From Streptomyces sannanensis (GTDB lineage: Bacteria; Actinomycetota; Actinomycetes; Streptomycetales; Streptomycetaceae), in contig NZ_BAAAYL010000001.1 of NCBI RefSeq assembly GCF_039536205.1, forward strand, positions 3,100,001 through 3,164,000: a DNA stretch of 64,000 nucleotides, given 5' to 3'. Shown piece after piece: positions 1 through 8,834 of this stretch. The notes under the pieces were generated by a model. That model saw nothing but the letters and a program-made list of their open reading frames with translations, made no database searches and was not told the origin of the DNA. Made by a program: the position numbers and the translations under genes. The stretch's first letter is position 1. Every line of letters starts with the position of its first letter.

Positions 1-2
1 CG

Positions 3-839
3 TCCATGACCCGCTCCATGCAGCGCGTCGCCGAAGCCGTCGCCGGGGACCCGGCCGGCTGCGCGGCCCTCACGGTCACCGGCCTCGCCGAGCTCACCGG
101 TACCAGCGAGGCCACGGTGGTCCGCACCGCACGGCTTCTCGGCTATCCCGGCTACCGCGATCTGCGCCTCGCCCTCGCCGGACTCGCCGCCCAGCAGCAG
201 TCCGGCCGCTCCCCCGCCGTCACCGCCGACATCGCGGTGGACGACCCGATCGCCGACGTCGTCGCCAAGCTGGCCTACGACGAGCAGCAGACCCTCGCGG
301 ACACCGCGGCCGCACTCGACACCGTCCAGCTCGGCGCGGCCGTGACCGCGCTCGCCGCCGCCCGCCGCATCGACATCTACGGCGTCGGCGCGTCCTCCCT
401 CGTCGGCCAGGACCTCGCGCAGAAACTCCTCCGCATAGGCCTGATCGCACACGCCCACACCGACCCGCACCTCGCGGTGACCAACGCCGTGCAGCTGCGC
501 CCCGGTGACGTGGCGGTCGCGATCACTCATTCGGGCTCCACCGGCGACGTCATCGAGCCGCTGCGCACGGCCTTCGAGCGCAGCGCCACCACCGTCGCCA
601 TCACCGGCCGCCCGGACGGCCCGGTGACGCAGTACGCCGACCACATACTGACCACCTCCACCGCCCGCGAGAGCGAACTGCGCCCCGCCGCCATGTCCTC
701 CCGCACCGGCCAACTCCTCGTCGTCGACTGTCTGTTCATCGGCGTCGCGCAGCGGACGTACGAAACCGCCGCGCCCGCGCTCGCCGCCTCGTACGAGGCG
801 CTCGCCCACCGGCACGCCCCCCGCACCCGTACCCGTTAG
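3..839 (+). CDS. MurR/RpiR-family transcriptional regulator, 5' end probably cut
   Basis: An RpiR-type regulator has an N-terminal helix-turn-helix and a C-terminal SIS domain that binds a phosphosugar. The helix-turn-helix (LAELTGTSEATVVRTARLLG) fills about the first 60 visible residues, and the SIS domain (YGVGASSLVGQDLAQKLLRIG, later ITHSGSTGDVIEPL) fills residues 110-240. The reading frame is open to the window edge and the first visible Met lies very close to the HTH, so the true start is probably upstream. murQ follows after 8 nt, which points to control of N-acetylmuramate 6-phosphate catabolism; the ligand is inferred from this neighbour, not shown. Confidence 0.88.
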   Translation, partial: SMTRSMQRVAEAVAGDPAGCAALTVTGLAELTGTSEATVVRTARLLGYPGYRDLRLALAGLAAQQQSGRSPAVTADIAVDDPIADVVAKLAYDEQQTLADTAAALDTVQLGAAVTALAAARRIDIYGVGASSLVGQDLAQKLLRIGLIAHAHTDPHLAVTNAVQLRPGDVAVAITHSGSTGDVIEPLRTAFERSATTVAITGRPDGPVTQYADHILTTSTARESELRPAAMSSRTGQLLVVDCLFIGVAQRTYETAAPALAASYEALAHRHAPRTRTR

Positions 840-847
840 GTCCGCCC

Positions 848-1777
848 ATGTCGTCCGCATACGGAGAACTCCGCGCCCAACTCGCCACCCTCACCACCGA
901 GGCGTTCCGCCCCGAGCTCGCCGAGATCGACCGGCTGCCCACCCTGGAGATCGCGCAGATCATGAACGGCGAGGACCGGGCCGTACCGGACGCCGTGGCC
1001 GCGCAACTCCCCCGGATCGCCGCCGCCATCGACGCCACGGCGGAACGGATGGCCCGGGGCGGCCGCCTGGTCCACGCCGGCGCCGGCACGGCGGGGCGGC
1101 TCGGCGTACTGGACGCCAGCGAATGCCCGCCCACCTTCAACACCGCTCCCGGCCAGGTCGTCGGGCTGATCGCGGGCGGTCCGGCCGCCATGACCGAGGC
1201 CGTCGAGGGCGCCGAGGACCGCGCGGACCTGGCCGCCGCGGACCTGGCCGGCATCGGCCTCACCGCGGCCGACACCCTCGTCGCGGTCTCGGCCTCGGGC
1301 CGCACCCCGTACGCGCTCGGCGCCGTCGAGAACGCCCGCGGGGTGGGCGCGCTCACCATCGGCCTGTCCTGCAACGCGGGCAGCCCCCTGGCGGCGGCCG
1401 CCGACCACGGCATCGAGGTCGTCGTCGGCCCCGAACTCCTCACCGGCTCCACGCGCCTCAAGGCGGGCACCGCCCAGAAGCTCGTCCTCAACATGATCTC
1501 GACGATCACCATGATCCGGCTCGGCAAGACGTACGGAAACCTGATGGTCGACGTCCGCGCCTCCAACGACAAACTGCGCGCCCGCTCGCGCCGCATCGTC
1601 TCCCTGGCCACGGGCGCACCGGACGACGAGATCGAGGCGGCGCTGACCGCCGCCGGGGGCGAGGTGAAGTCCGCGATCCTCATGTTGCTGACGCATACGG
1701 ACGCCCCGACGGCGGACCGCCTGCTGAAGGAGGCGAACGGCCACCTGCGCGTGGCCCTCTCCGCCGACGGCGGCTGA
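848..1777 (+). CDS. murQ: N-acetylmuramic acid 6-phosphate etherase
   Basis: MurQ cleaves the D-lactyl ether of MurNAc-6-phosphate to give GlcNAc-6-phosphate and D-lactate during cell-wall recycling. The 309-residue length fits the family. The diagnostic stretch HAGAGTAGRLGVLDASECPP (around residues 77-97) holds the phosphosugar loop and the Glu of the SEC motif that serves as catalytic acid/base in characterised MurQ. A second SIS stretch has SASGRTPYALGAV, and the C-terminal part has a UBA-like helical region (DEIEAALTAAGGEVKSAI). It lies 8 nt downstream of the RpiR gene and is probably co-transcribed with it. The product would feed NagA, encoded at 24.8 kb. Confidence 0.95.
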   Translation: MSSAYGELRAQLATLTTEAFRPELAEIDRLPTLEIAQIMNGEDRAVPDAVAAQLPRIAAAIDATAERMARGGRLVHAGAGTAGRLGVLDASECPPTFNTAPGQVVGLIAGGPAAMTEAVEGAEDRADLAAADLAGIGLTAADTLVAVSASGRTPYALGAVENARGVGALTIGLSCNAGSPLAAAADHGIEVVVGPELLTGSTRLKAGTAQKLVLNMISTITMIRLGKTYGNLMVDVRASNDKLRARSRRIVSLATGAPDDEIEAALTAAGGEVKSAILMLLTHTDAPTADRLLKEANGHLRVALSADGG

Positions 1778-1956
1778 CGGTCACGCGAGCGTTTGCTCAC
1801 CGCCCATCGGGGGATAGTTCCCCCGCCACAGTAACCAAGCCCCAGTTTCAGGCGTTCAATAGCGCGGCAAGGCATTACTCTCACTGCCAGGCCTGTATCG
1901 GCCCCGGCTCGACGTTCTCGAAGTACCGAAACATCGCGACTCCTAGGAGCCAGTAA

Positions 1957-2943
1957 ATGACCAGCTGGGGGATCATCGGTACGGGAAAGATCGCTCGCAC
2001 CTTCACCGAGTCGCTGAATGCGGTCGATGATTCCCGGGTGGTCGCCATCGGTTCCCGGAGCGCCGAAAGCGCCGCCCGGCTGGCCACACTGGCCCCGGAT
2101 GCGCGCGTCCATCTCAGCTATGAGCAGCTGGTCCGCGACGAGGCCGTCGAAGCCGTTTACGTGGCGACTCCGCACACCCACCACCGGGACGCGACCCTGC
2201 TGGCCATCGAGCACGGAAAGCCCGTGCTGTGCGAAAAGCCATTCGCCATGAACCACTGCGAAGCCGCCGAGATGGTCCGCGCCGCCAGGGAACACCAGGT
2301 GTTCCTCATGGAGGCGATGTGGACGAGATTCACCCCTGCAATGCGTGAAGTCGTGCACCTGGTGAAAGACGGCGCGATCGGGCACCTCCGGTCCCTCGTG
2401 GTCGAACTCGGCTGGTACAGCGAGCCCGACCCGGCACACCGGCTGCGGAACATGGATTTGGGCGGCGGCGCACTGCTGGACATCGGGGTCTATCCGGTGT
2501 CACTCGCGCACATGCTCTTCGGAAAGCCGGTCGACATCGCCGCCGCGAGCACCCGTGGGCTGACCGGAGCCGACGAGCAGACCGGTGCGGTCCTGACCCA
2601 CGAGAGGGGTGAGCTGACCAGTCTCACCTGCACTATTCAGGCGGATTCGCCGGCGCACGCGGAACTTCTGGGAACCCAGGGGCGCATCGGCATCGACCGT
2701 TGGTACAATCCGACGTCATTCGAACTCGTCCGGCCGCATCGTGAGCCCGTCCGCCATGAATTCCCGCATCCGGGAAACGGCATGGAGCACGAGGCCATGG
2801 AGGTCAGCCGCTGCCTCGCCGAGGGGCTGCTGGAGAGCCCGATCATGACGTGGGACGAGAGCCTCGCGATCATGGAGACCATGGACGAGATCCGCTCCAG
2901 GATCGGCCTGCGCTACGCCGCGGACGCCGTGCCCGTGGGCTGA
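1957..2943 (+). CDS. Gfo/Idh/MocA-family NAD(P)-dependent oxidoreductase
   Basis: This 328-residue protein has the N-terminal Rossmann fold of sugar and polyol dehydrogenases (WGIIGTGKIARTF, residues 3-15), the family EKP motif (CEKPFAMN, about residue 92) and a C-terminal GFO_IDH_MocA-like domain. The closest described type is probably the dimeric dihydrodiol/D-xylose dehydrogenase group, but substrate cannot be read from sequence. TAGGAG upstream supports the ATG. It stands alone after murQ and runs convergently into the SIR2 gene, 12 bp apart at the stops. Codon use is slightly less G/C-biased than in murQ, so it may be part of the same insertion as the minus-strand cassette. Confidence 0.85.
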   Translation: MTSWGIIGTGKIARTFTESLNAVDDSRVVAIGSRSAESAARLATLAPDARVHLSYEQLVRDEAVEAVYVATPHTHHRDATLLAIEHGKPVLCEKPFAMNHCEAAEMVRAAREHQVFLMEAMWTRFTPAMREVVHLVKDGAIGHLRSLVVELGWYSEPDPAHRLRNMDLGGGALLDIGVYPVSLAHMLFGKPVDIAAASTRGLTGADEQTGAVLTHERGELTSLTCTIQADSPAHAELLGTQGRIGIDRWYNPTSFELVRPHREPVRHEFPHPGNGMEHEAMEVSRCLAEGLLESPIMTWDESLAIMETMDEIRSRIGLRYAADAVPVG

Positions 2944-2955
2944 AGGGCCCGCCGC

Positions 2956-4407
2956 TCACAGCACGGCTTCGGGCACCACCTGGTACTCGTAGCCGTACGG
3001 ATCATGGCCCGTGAAGGTGACCCGGAGCAGCAGCACCGAGTCCTCCGACCCACCGGGCAGCTCCCGGTAGTTGGTCAGGTCGGAGAGAAACCGCGCGACC
3101 GCATGTGTCCCGATGGCGTAGATTCCGGCGAAAAGGAAAATGTACCGGCCCGGATTCCAGGGATTCCGGTATCTCGCGACGACACAGAAGTCATGCGAGT
3201 TCGGGCGCTCCTCCGCAGTGGCCGGATCGTCGGCCGCATAGGTGTTGTCGGTCTTCAGGTCCTGGATGAAACGCTGCCCGTCGTCATTGCAGAAGCGGAC
3301 ACAGATGGTGCCGGGACTCAACTGCTCGAACACCTGATGAGTAAACCTGTTCCCGAAAGGTGAACAGATCAGGACGATGTTCCGGTTCAGGTATTCGTCG
3401 AACTGCTCCAGCGCCAGCCTGTCCGCGACCCAGCGCGTCGACACCCCCATCTTTTCCAGAGCCCTCTCGACCTGCTGCGCGACGCGCACATCACAGTCCG
3501 GATAGAAGACGAACTGCTCCCCCACGTTCAGCATCGAGCTGATGACCAGCGGCACTTCCTCTCCCCGCTTCAACCCCCTGAAGAAACGCTCGATGTGGAC
3601 CAGGTCGCTGGTGGCGTTGGCAAGTGCTTCCAGAAACGCCTTCAGCTGTTCGGACGGGGTCGCGCCGGGCCACTTCGAAAGGTCGATGGTCTTGACGCCC
3701 CGGCGGTTCAGATCGTCGACCTCCTGCGGAGAGGCATGCGGAACGCACAGATAGTGCGTCTGCGCCATATTGCCCATCTTGTAGAGGACGTTGTCGTAGA
3801 TGCTGTTGAAGTCCGGGTCGCTCAGGCTGTACCCGACGAAGAGGAACATGTGATGGATGAGGTCGCTCTGCAGCGTATTGATGGTCACGCTGTCGGCATT
3901 CATGAAACGGGCGTAGTCGTCCCGGGTGATGATCAGGGTCTGTGGCTGTGACAATGTCCCGTGAATCTTGCGGATGACATGTCCGTGGACATCGGACGAG
4001 GCCCGTGCGGCCTCCTCGCTCGCGACGACGCTGAACCTTCTGCCCTGATGACGGATCGCGTCTTCCAGGAGTTCGTCGTAATTCGTGGTGTAGAACGTCG
4101 CACAGGGAAGTTGGGCAAGAAGCTGGTGCACTGCCGAGGGCCCTCTGCGTCCCCCGTCGAGCAGCTCACGCACCACCGACAGCAGCCCGCGCCGGCTGAA
4201 GCGGTTCTCGTAGTACTGAGGGATCTTGTTCAGGTCCGCCGCCGGGAACCTGCCGTCGCTGTCCGGCATCAGGTCCAGTGACTCCGCCAGCCGGCCCACG
4301 AACTGCTGCCAGGTCGGAAGGCCGGCGTCCACGGAGGCTCCCGCGCCGAGGAAGACGGCGCCCCGGCCACCGCGGAACGCGGAGACCAGATCGGGGGGAA
4401 GGTACAT
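2956..4407 (-). CDS. SIR2-domain protein (predicted NADase) with C-terminal ligand-sensing-like module
   Basis: The 483-residue protein starts at ATG 4407, chosen because GGAGGT lies 5 nt upstream. An in-frame ATG at 4419 shares its A with the upstream stop but has no ribosome site. Residues 15-205 form a SIR2_2-type domain: FLGAGASVDAG (19-29), TTNYDELLEDA (107-117), the catalytic-type His of IHGT (148-151) and VGYSLSDPDF (191-200). Domains of this type in bacterial defence proteins hydrolyse NAD+. Residues 296-483 hold a second module (IVLICSPFGN, RNPW, FAGIYAIGTHAVARF) that resembles the C-terminal half of the membrane protein two genes upstream. It is the last gene of a three-gene operon. 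NADase activity and a defence role are inference. Confidence 0.82.
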   Translation of the reverse strand: MYLPPDLVSAFRGGRGAVFLGAGASVDAGLPTWQQFVGRLAESLDLMPDSDGRFPAADLNKIPQYYENRFSRRGLLSVVRELLDGGRRGPSAVHQLLAQLPCATFYTTNYDELLEDAIRHQGRRFSVVASEEAARASSDVHGHVIRKIHGTLSQPQTLIITRDDYARFMNADSVTINTLQSDLIHHMFLFVGYSLSDPDFNSIYDNVLYKMGNMAQTHYLCVPHASPQEVDDLNRRGVKTIDLSKWPGATPSEQLKAFLEALANATSDLVHIERFFRGLKRGEEVPLVISSMLNVGEQFVFYPDCDVRVAQQVERALEKMGVSTRWVADRLALEQFDEYLNRNIVLICSPFGNRFTHQVFEQLSPGTICVRFCNDDGQRFIQDLKTDNTYAADDPATAEERPNSHDFCVVARYRNPWNPGRYIFLFAGIYAIGTHAVARFLSDLTNYRELPGGSEDSVLLLRVTFTGHDPYGYEYQVVPEAVL

Positions 4408-4418
4408 GTCGACCTCCA

Positions 4419-5888
4419 TCACAGGGACAGGGCTGTCTGGCGGGCCTGCCAGGTGGCCAGCGCCATGGTGGTGAGCGAGGGGTTGGCCACCCCGGACCGC
4501 GGGAAGAGCGCCGGTCCCGACACATGCACGGCCGGCAGGCACCGCAGGGCTCCGTACTCATCGGTGAGCGAACCCAGCGCCAGGGTGCCGCCCTCGTGAT
4601 CGACGCTGCCCAGCGGGTAGGCGTACGGAAAGAGCCGGATCTCCCGGCCCCGGTGGACGGTGGCCTTCGTCCGGGCCCCGAGATACGCGGGGAGCCCGGC
4701 CAGGAAGTCGATGCCGTCCAGGACATCGCAGGCATCCGGTATGTCGAGCAGCCGGGCGGCCAGCTCGCCGAGTCGCCCCGTCTGCCCGCTGATCACCAGA
4801 TGGTCCCGCTCGCTGAAGCGGACATCGACGTCGAAGGCCGGTCCGCCGGACCGCCCCAGCCGCACCGCCGTCTTGGAGTTCTCCTGTTCGCCCATGGCCC
4901 ACACCGTCAGCAGCACCCGGTCGGGCTCCGAGCCCTCGGACACGTCCACGAAGAGGTTGGACGCGCTGCCGGCGTTCCTCGGCACGAAACACATCGCGCG
5001 CCCGTCACGGTTCGGCAGATTCAGCATCCGACGCGGCACCTCGGCCAGGAAGCCCTGGACGATGTGGTCGTTGAGCCCGACGAGTTCGCACTCGTCACGG
5101 CCGGCCTGCCGGGATATCGCGTGCCCGGCCAGCCTGGTCACCGCCATGGTCCCGGCGGCCAGGAACACGCGGTCGGCGCGGAGTTCACCGTGCCGAGCAC
5201 CGCTGCGGAACTTCACCAGCGCTCTTCCGTTCCGGGCTTCGCACACCTCCAGGACCTCGCACTCGGGAAACACGGCGGGTGGTGTCTCCCCCCGCGGATC
5301 CGTCCAGTGCTCCACGGGGGTGTACGGGGTCCTGCCGCCGCTCACCGGATCGGGGCGGTCCGCCAGCGGCACCGGCCGCACGGCCGCGTAGCCCTGCTTG
5401 CGCAGAGACCGCAGCAACTGCTCCTCGACGGGCCCCCGGCAGGCGTCCAGCGGCCGGCCCGTCCAACGGGCCAGCCGGGCCTGAAGTTCCGCGTACAGTC
5501 CGGGACGACCGTCGCCGACGAGAGCGTCGACGACGGTCCGCGGCCAGGTCCCGTCCTGCAGCACCTCGTCCTCTATGGGCAGGCAGACACCGTGCCAGTA
5601 CAGCGACCGGCCCCCGAAGCGGCGCCGGATCCCCGACCCCCGGTCGTAGTGCGGCGGCAGCCGGCTGGTCCAGTCACGTACGAAATAGGGGTCCGGGACG
5701 GCCATGTGCCACATGCGCATGCCCAGTTCACCCGGCAGTGTGTTCTTGTGGCGCACATCCCGGTCGGGCCCGGCCTCCAGCACCACGACCTTCCCGACTC
5801 CGGCCAGAGCCAGCTCCCGGGCCAGGGTCAGCCCCGCAAGACCTGCGCCGACGACCACGACACGGCAGGTGTCGGGCAGAACGCTCAT
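4419..5888 (-). CDS. GMC-like FAD-dependent oxidoreductase
   Basis: The 489-residue flavoprotein has an N-terminal dinucleotide-binding motif (VVVVGAGLAGLTLARELA, residues 10-27, with the acidic end VVLEAG), an FGGRSLYWHG stretch typical of the GMC/choline-oxidase fold, and the characteristic C-terminal strand-loop (VSGPALFPRSGVANPSLTTM). The catalytic His-His/Asn pair of classical GMC enzymes is not obvious, so substrate and activity are unknown. AAGGGGGGCGGTC precedes the ATG. It lies 39 nt after the membrane-protein gene and runs into the SIR2 gene with the stop only 11 nt before the chosen SIR2 start. A redox enzyme between two proteins sharing a sensor-like module suggests it makes or alters a signal, or protects a cofactor; this is inference. 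Confidence 0.8.
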   Translation of the reverse strand: MSVLPDTCRVVVVGAGLAGLTLARELALAGVGKVVVLEAGPDRDVRHKNTLPGELGMRMWHMAVPDPYFVRDWTSRLPPHYDRGSGIRRRFGGRSLYWHGVCLPIEDEVLQDGTWPRTVVDALVGDGRPGLYAELQARLARWTGRPLDACRGPVEEQLLRSLRKQGYAAVRPVPLADRPDPVSGGRTPYTPVEHWTDPRGETPPAVFPECEVLEVCEARNGRALVKFRSGARHGELRADRVFLAAGTMAVTRLAGHAISRQAGRDECELVGLNDHIVQGFLAEVPRRMLNLPNRDGRAMCFVPRNAGSASNLFVDVSEGSEPDRVLLTVWAMGEQENSKTAVRLGRSGGPAFDVDVRFSERDHLVISGQTGRLGELAARLLDIPDACDVLDGIDFLAGLPAYLGARTKATVHRGREIRLFPYAYPLGSVDHEGGTLALGSLTDEYGALRCLPAVHVSGPALFPRSGVANPSLTTMALATWQARQTALSL

Positions 5889-5927
5889 GACCGCCCCCCT
5901 TGATACGAAGTGCAGCGGCAGACCCCG

Positions 5928-7274
5928 TCACGGACGGGGCAGCAGATCGCGCCAGGCCGGTTCGGCTCGGCTGAAGTCGAGGTACTGGATCCGGGTCGGC
6001 AGGCCGGAGTCGCTGTAGTACGGATCCCTGCCCTCGCCCGGCACGGGGTGGCGCTGACGGGGCACCAGCCCGCCGTTCAGGCGCAGCGCGGGACACTCCA
6101 CCTCCACCACACGGCACAGCACCGCCGCGACATCGGCGTGCACTCCGGCGCTCGCCGTCGGCACCGTGCTGAAGAAGTCGGCCTCGCTGTCCGAGCGCAT
6201 CAGTTCGAGCATGTGCGCCAGGGCACGAACGCTTCCCGCGGTGCCCACGGAGGTGAGTCCGGCCACGAACACACACCAGTGCGACATACCGAGCGCGGCC
6301 GCGTACGGATTACGACACGCGAGGATCATCCCGTGAGCGGGATACAGACGGTCGTCGATGTCGTATGCGTCGTCCTCGGCATTCGGAAACACACGCTTTA
6401 TGTCGGCCAGCACCGCGCGTATCAGAACAGAGTTGTAGTTCGCTGTTCCTTTCCGATCACTGCGCATACCCAATGCCAGCGGAACGCTGCTGGCGGGCCG
6501 GAGGAAACGGGCCGCCACCGCCTCATAGAGCACCGCATGCCAGAAATTGACATCCGGTCCGCCCACGACGATCAGATCGTGTTCCGCGAGCTGCCGGACA
6601 TCCGCGCAGTGCTCGGGCAGCAGCAGCGGAAGAGGCCTCCCCTGCTCGGCCACGGCCGCCGCGAGCTGCGCGGTGTAGGTGAGATCCCGGACGGCGAAGG
6701 AATGGTCGCCGTCCGGGGCTCCCCCGGGAAGTTCGCGGGTCAGGGACGCGGGGGGAAGCGGCAGGCCGAGCGCCGGATAGTCCATCCGCACATGGGAGTA
6801 CCCCTTGCGGTTCGCCCGGATCGGGACGGACAGTTCGCCGGGCACCTGCACATCCCTCGGGCCGCTGGGGACGACGAGGACCGGGGACGACGAGGACAGC
6901 AGTACCCGTAATCCGCCCAGGTAGACGGGGTCGTCGACGGCGGCCGAGGCGATGGAGCGCACCGACGGCCGGCTCGCGGGCCCGCCGGCCCGCAGGGCGA
7001 GCGCCTGGGGCACCACGGCGGAAGGCGGACGCGTCGCCGCGAGCAGTCCGTAGCGAACCCGTATGCCGACGGCCCCGAAGGCGGTCAGGAACCCCGCGGT
7101 ACCGACGGCACACAGCAGCAGATAGAGCCACAACGGCCAGACCGTTCCGGCGGCGGAGAGAAAACCGGCGAGGACGGCGACGGAACTCACGCTGCTCAGC
7201 AGCGCACGGGAGGCATGCGCCCGCACATGGCGACGAATCGACTCGGTGTACCCAGTGATGAAATTACGCCCCAT
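5928..7274 (-). CDS. Two-TM membrane protein with cytoplasmic module shared with the SIR2 protein
   Basis: The 448-residue protein starts at ATG 7274 behind AGGGGG. A basic N-terminus is followed by two hydrophobic segments at about residues 26-46 and 48-72, then a soluble region. Residues 195-405 contain LIVVGGPDVNFWHAVLYEAV (234-253), RNPYA (321-325), VFVAGLTSVGTAGSVRAL (335-352) and a closing strand at 380-392. The same pattern, in the same order, ends the SIR2 protein (CSPFGN; RNPW; FLFAGIYAIGTHAVARF; LLLRVTF). It is the first gene of the cassette. No enzyme motif is visible in residues 75-190. It may anchor or gate the NADase at the membrane; function is unknown. Confidence 0.7.
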   Translation of the reverse strand: MGRNFITGYTESIRRHVRAHASRALLSSVSSVAVLAGFLSAAGTVWPLWLYLLLCAVGTAGFLTAFGAVGIRVRYGLLAATRPPSAVVPQALALRAGGPASRPSVRSIASAAVDDPVYLGGLRVLLSSSSPVLVVPSGPRDVQVPGELSVPIRANRKGYSHVRMDYPALGLPLPPASLTRELPGGAPDGDHSFAVRDLTYTAQLAAAVAEQGRPLPLLLPEHCADVRQLAEHDLIVVGGPDVNFWHAVLYEAVAARFLRPASSVPLALGMRSDRKGTANYNSVLIRAVLADIKRVFPNAEDDAYDIDDRLYPAHGMILACRNPYAAALGMSHWCVFVAGLTSVGTAGSVRALAHMLELMRSDSEADFFSTVPTASAGVHADVAAVLCRVVEVECPALRLNGGLVPRQRHPVPGEGRDPYYSDSGLPTRIQYLDFSRAEPAWRDLLPRP

Positions 7275-7328
7275 GCGTCCCCCTGGACCGGGCCCCGTCC
7301 GCGTGCCCAAGATGGTACCCCTGAAGCC

Positions 7329-7436
7329 ATGTTGACTAACCGCGAACAGCACATGCCGATGACCGATATCGAATTCCCGACAAGGGTGAATTACCCGGTC
7401 CCACGGCCGTTCGGACAGGTGTCGCACCACCACTGA
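7329..7436 (+). CDS. Possible 35-residue small ORF
   Basis: A 35-codon frame runs from ATG 7329 to TGA 7436 and ends in three His residues. It lies in the 190-bp gap between the divergent cassette and the PTS gene. No good ribosome site precedes either possible ATG (7329 or 7353). Its FPTRVNYPVP stretch faintly resembles LPTRIQYLDF near the C-terminus of the membrane protein, which may be chance. Without conservation data it could equally be untranslated leader. Confidence 0.2.
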   Translation: MLTNREQHMPMTDIEFPTRVNYPVPRPFGQVSHHH

Positions 7437-7463
7437 CCGGGCGGGCGGCGGCAGCATCGCCGT

Positions 7464-8834
7464 ATGGCACCAGACACGCACCGCGACACCGCGGCCGCGC
7501 TCCTCCCCCTCGTCGGCGGCGCCGCCAACATCACCTCCGTCGCCCACTGCATGACCCGGCTCCGGCTGGGCCTGCGCGACCCCGGCCTCGTCCGGGACGA
7601 GGCGCTGCGCGCACTCCCCGCCGTGCTCGGCGTGGTCGAGGAGGACGGCCAGTACCAGATCGTCCTCGGTCCCGGCACCGTCGCCCGGGTGGCCCCCGAG
7701 TTCGAGCTGCTGACCCGCGGCGCCGCGATCAAGGCCGCCCAGCAGGCGCGCAACGCCACCCCCGTCAAACTCCTCCTCCGCCGGATCGCGAACGTCTTCG
7801 TCCCGCTGATCCCCGCCCTCGTCGGCTGCGGCATCGTCGCGGGCCTCGCCGGCCTCCTCCGCAACCTCGGCTGGGCCCCCGGCCTGACCCCCGCACTCAC
7901 CGCCACGGCCTCCGGCTTCATGTCCCTCATTGCGGTCTTCGTCGGCTACAACACCGCGAAGGAGTTCGGCGGTACACCGGTCCTCGGCGGCGCGGTCGCC
8001 TCGGTCATCGTGTTCCCGGGCGTCGCGGACATCACCGCGTACGGCAGCCAGAAACTCTCCCCGGGCCAGGGCGGCGTCCTGGGCGCGCTCGGCGCGGCGC
8101 TGCTCGCGGTCCACATCGAGAAGACGTGCCGCCGCCGGGTGCCGGAGTCACTGGACGTGCTCGTCACCCCCACCGTCACCGTCCTGCTCACCGGCCTTGT
8201 CACCCTCTACGGCCTGATGTACGTGGCAGGCGCGATCTCCACCGCCATCGGCGACGCCACCACCTGGCTGCTCGCCCACGGCGGCGCGGTCGCGGGCCTC
8301 GTCCTCGGCGGCCTGTTCCTCCCCCTGGTGATGCTGGGCCTGCACCAGGCTCTGATCCCCCTCCACGCCACGCTCATCGAACAGCAGGGCTACACCGTGC
8401 TGCTCCCCCTCCTCGCGATGGCGGGCGCGGGCCAGGTGGGCGCGGCGGCCGCCGTCTACGTCCGGCTGCGCGGCGACGCCTCGATCCGGGCCACCGTCCG
8501 CTCCGCCCTCCCGGCGGGCCTGATGGGCATCGGCGAACCCCTGATCTACGGCGTCTCCCTCCCCCTGGGCCGCCCCTTCGTCACGGCCTGTGTGGGCGGC
8601 GCCTTCGGCGGCGGCTTCGTCGGCTTCTTCAACACCCTGGGAATCAAGGTCGGTTCGACGGCCATCGGCCCGTCCGGCTGGGCGCTCTTCCCCCTGCTGG
8701 GCGGCAACAAGGGCCTCGCCGAGACAGCCGCGATCTACGCCGGAGGCCTGCTGACGGGCTATCTGGCAGGCTTCCTGGCCACGTACTTCCTCGGTTTCGG
8801 CGGTGACGCGCGGCGATGGACTACCCGGCGCTGA
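7464..8834 (+). CDS. PTS sugar transporter EIIBC, glucose/sucrose superfamily, probable amino-sugar permease
   Basis: The 456-residue protein fuses an EIIB domain (residues 1-85) to a membrane EIIC domain (about 100-450, roughly ten hydrophobic segments). The phosphorylated Cys is Cys29 in AHCMTRLRL. EIIC carries the signature GIGEPLIYG (about residue 355), which forms the sugar-binding site in this superfamily. No EIIA domain is present, so a separate EIIA must supply phosphate. With RpiR and MurQ upstream, a MurP-like role (uptake of N-acetylmuramate as the 6-phosphate) is likely, but N-acetylglucosamine or a beta-glucoside cannot be excluded. The cassette at 2.9-7.3 kb now separates it from murQ. 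Confidence 0.85.
   Translation: MAPDTHRDTAAALLPLVGGAANITSVAHCMTRLRLGLRDPGLVRDEALRALPAVLGVVEEDGQYQIVLGPGTVARVAPEFELLTRGAAIKAAQQARNATPVKLLLRRIANVFVPLIPALVGCGIVAGLAGLLRNLGWAPGLTPALTATASGFMSLIAVFVGYNTAKEFGGTPVLGGAVASVIVFPGVADITAYGSQKLSPGQGGVLGALGAALLAVHIEKTCRRRVPESLDVLVTPTVTVLLTGLVTLYGLMYVAGAISTAIGDATTWLLAHGGAVAGLVLGGLFLPLVMLGLHQALIPLHATLIEQQGYTVLLPLLAMAGAGQVGAAAAVYVRLRGDASIRATVRSALPAGLMGIGEPLIYGVSLPLGRPFVTACVGGAFGGGFVGFFNTLGIKVGSTAIGPSGWALFPLLGGNKGLAETAAIYAGGLLTGYLAGFLATYFLGFGGDARRWTTRR

Noticed and set aside
736..2439. Long minus-strand frames opposite rpiR, murQ and the oxidoreductase
   Set aside because: Arg/Gly/Pro-rich shadow frames of well-supported plus-strand genes, as expected at high G+C.
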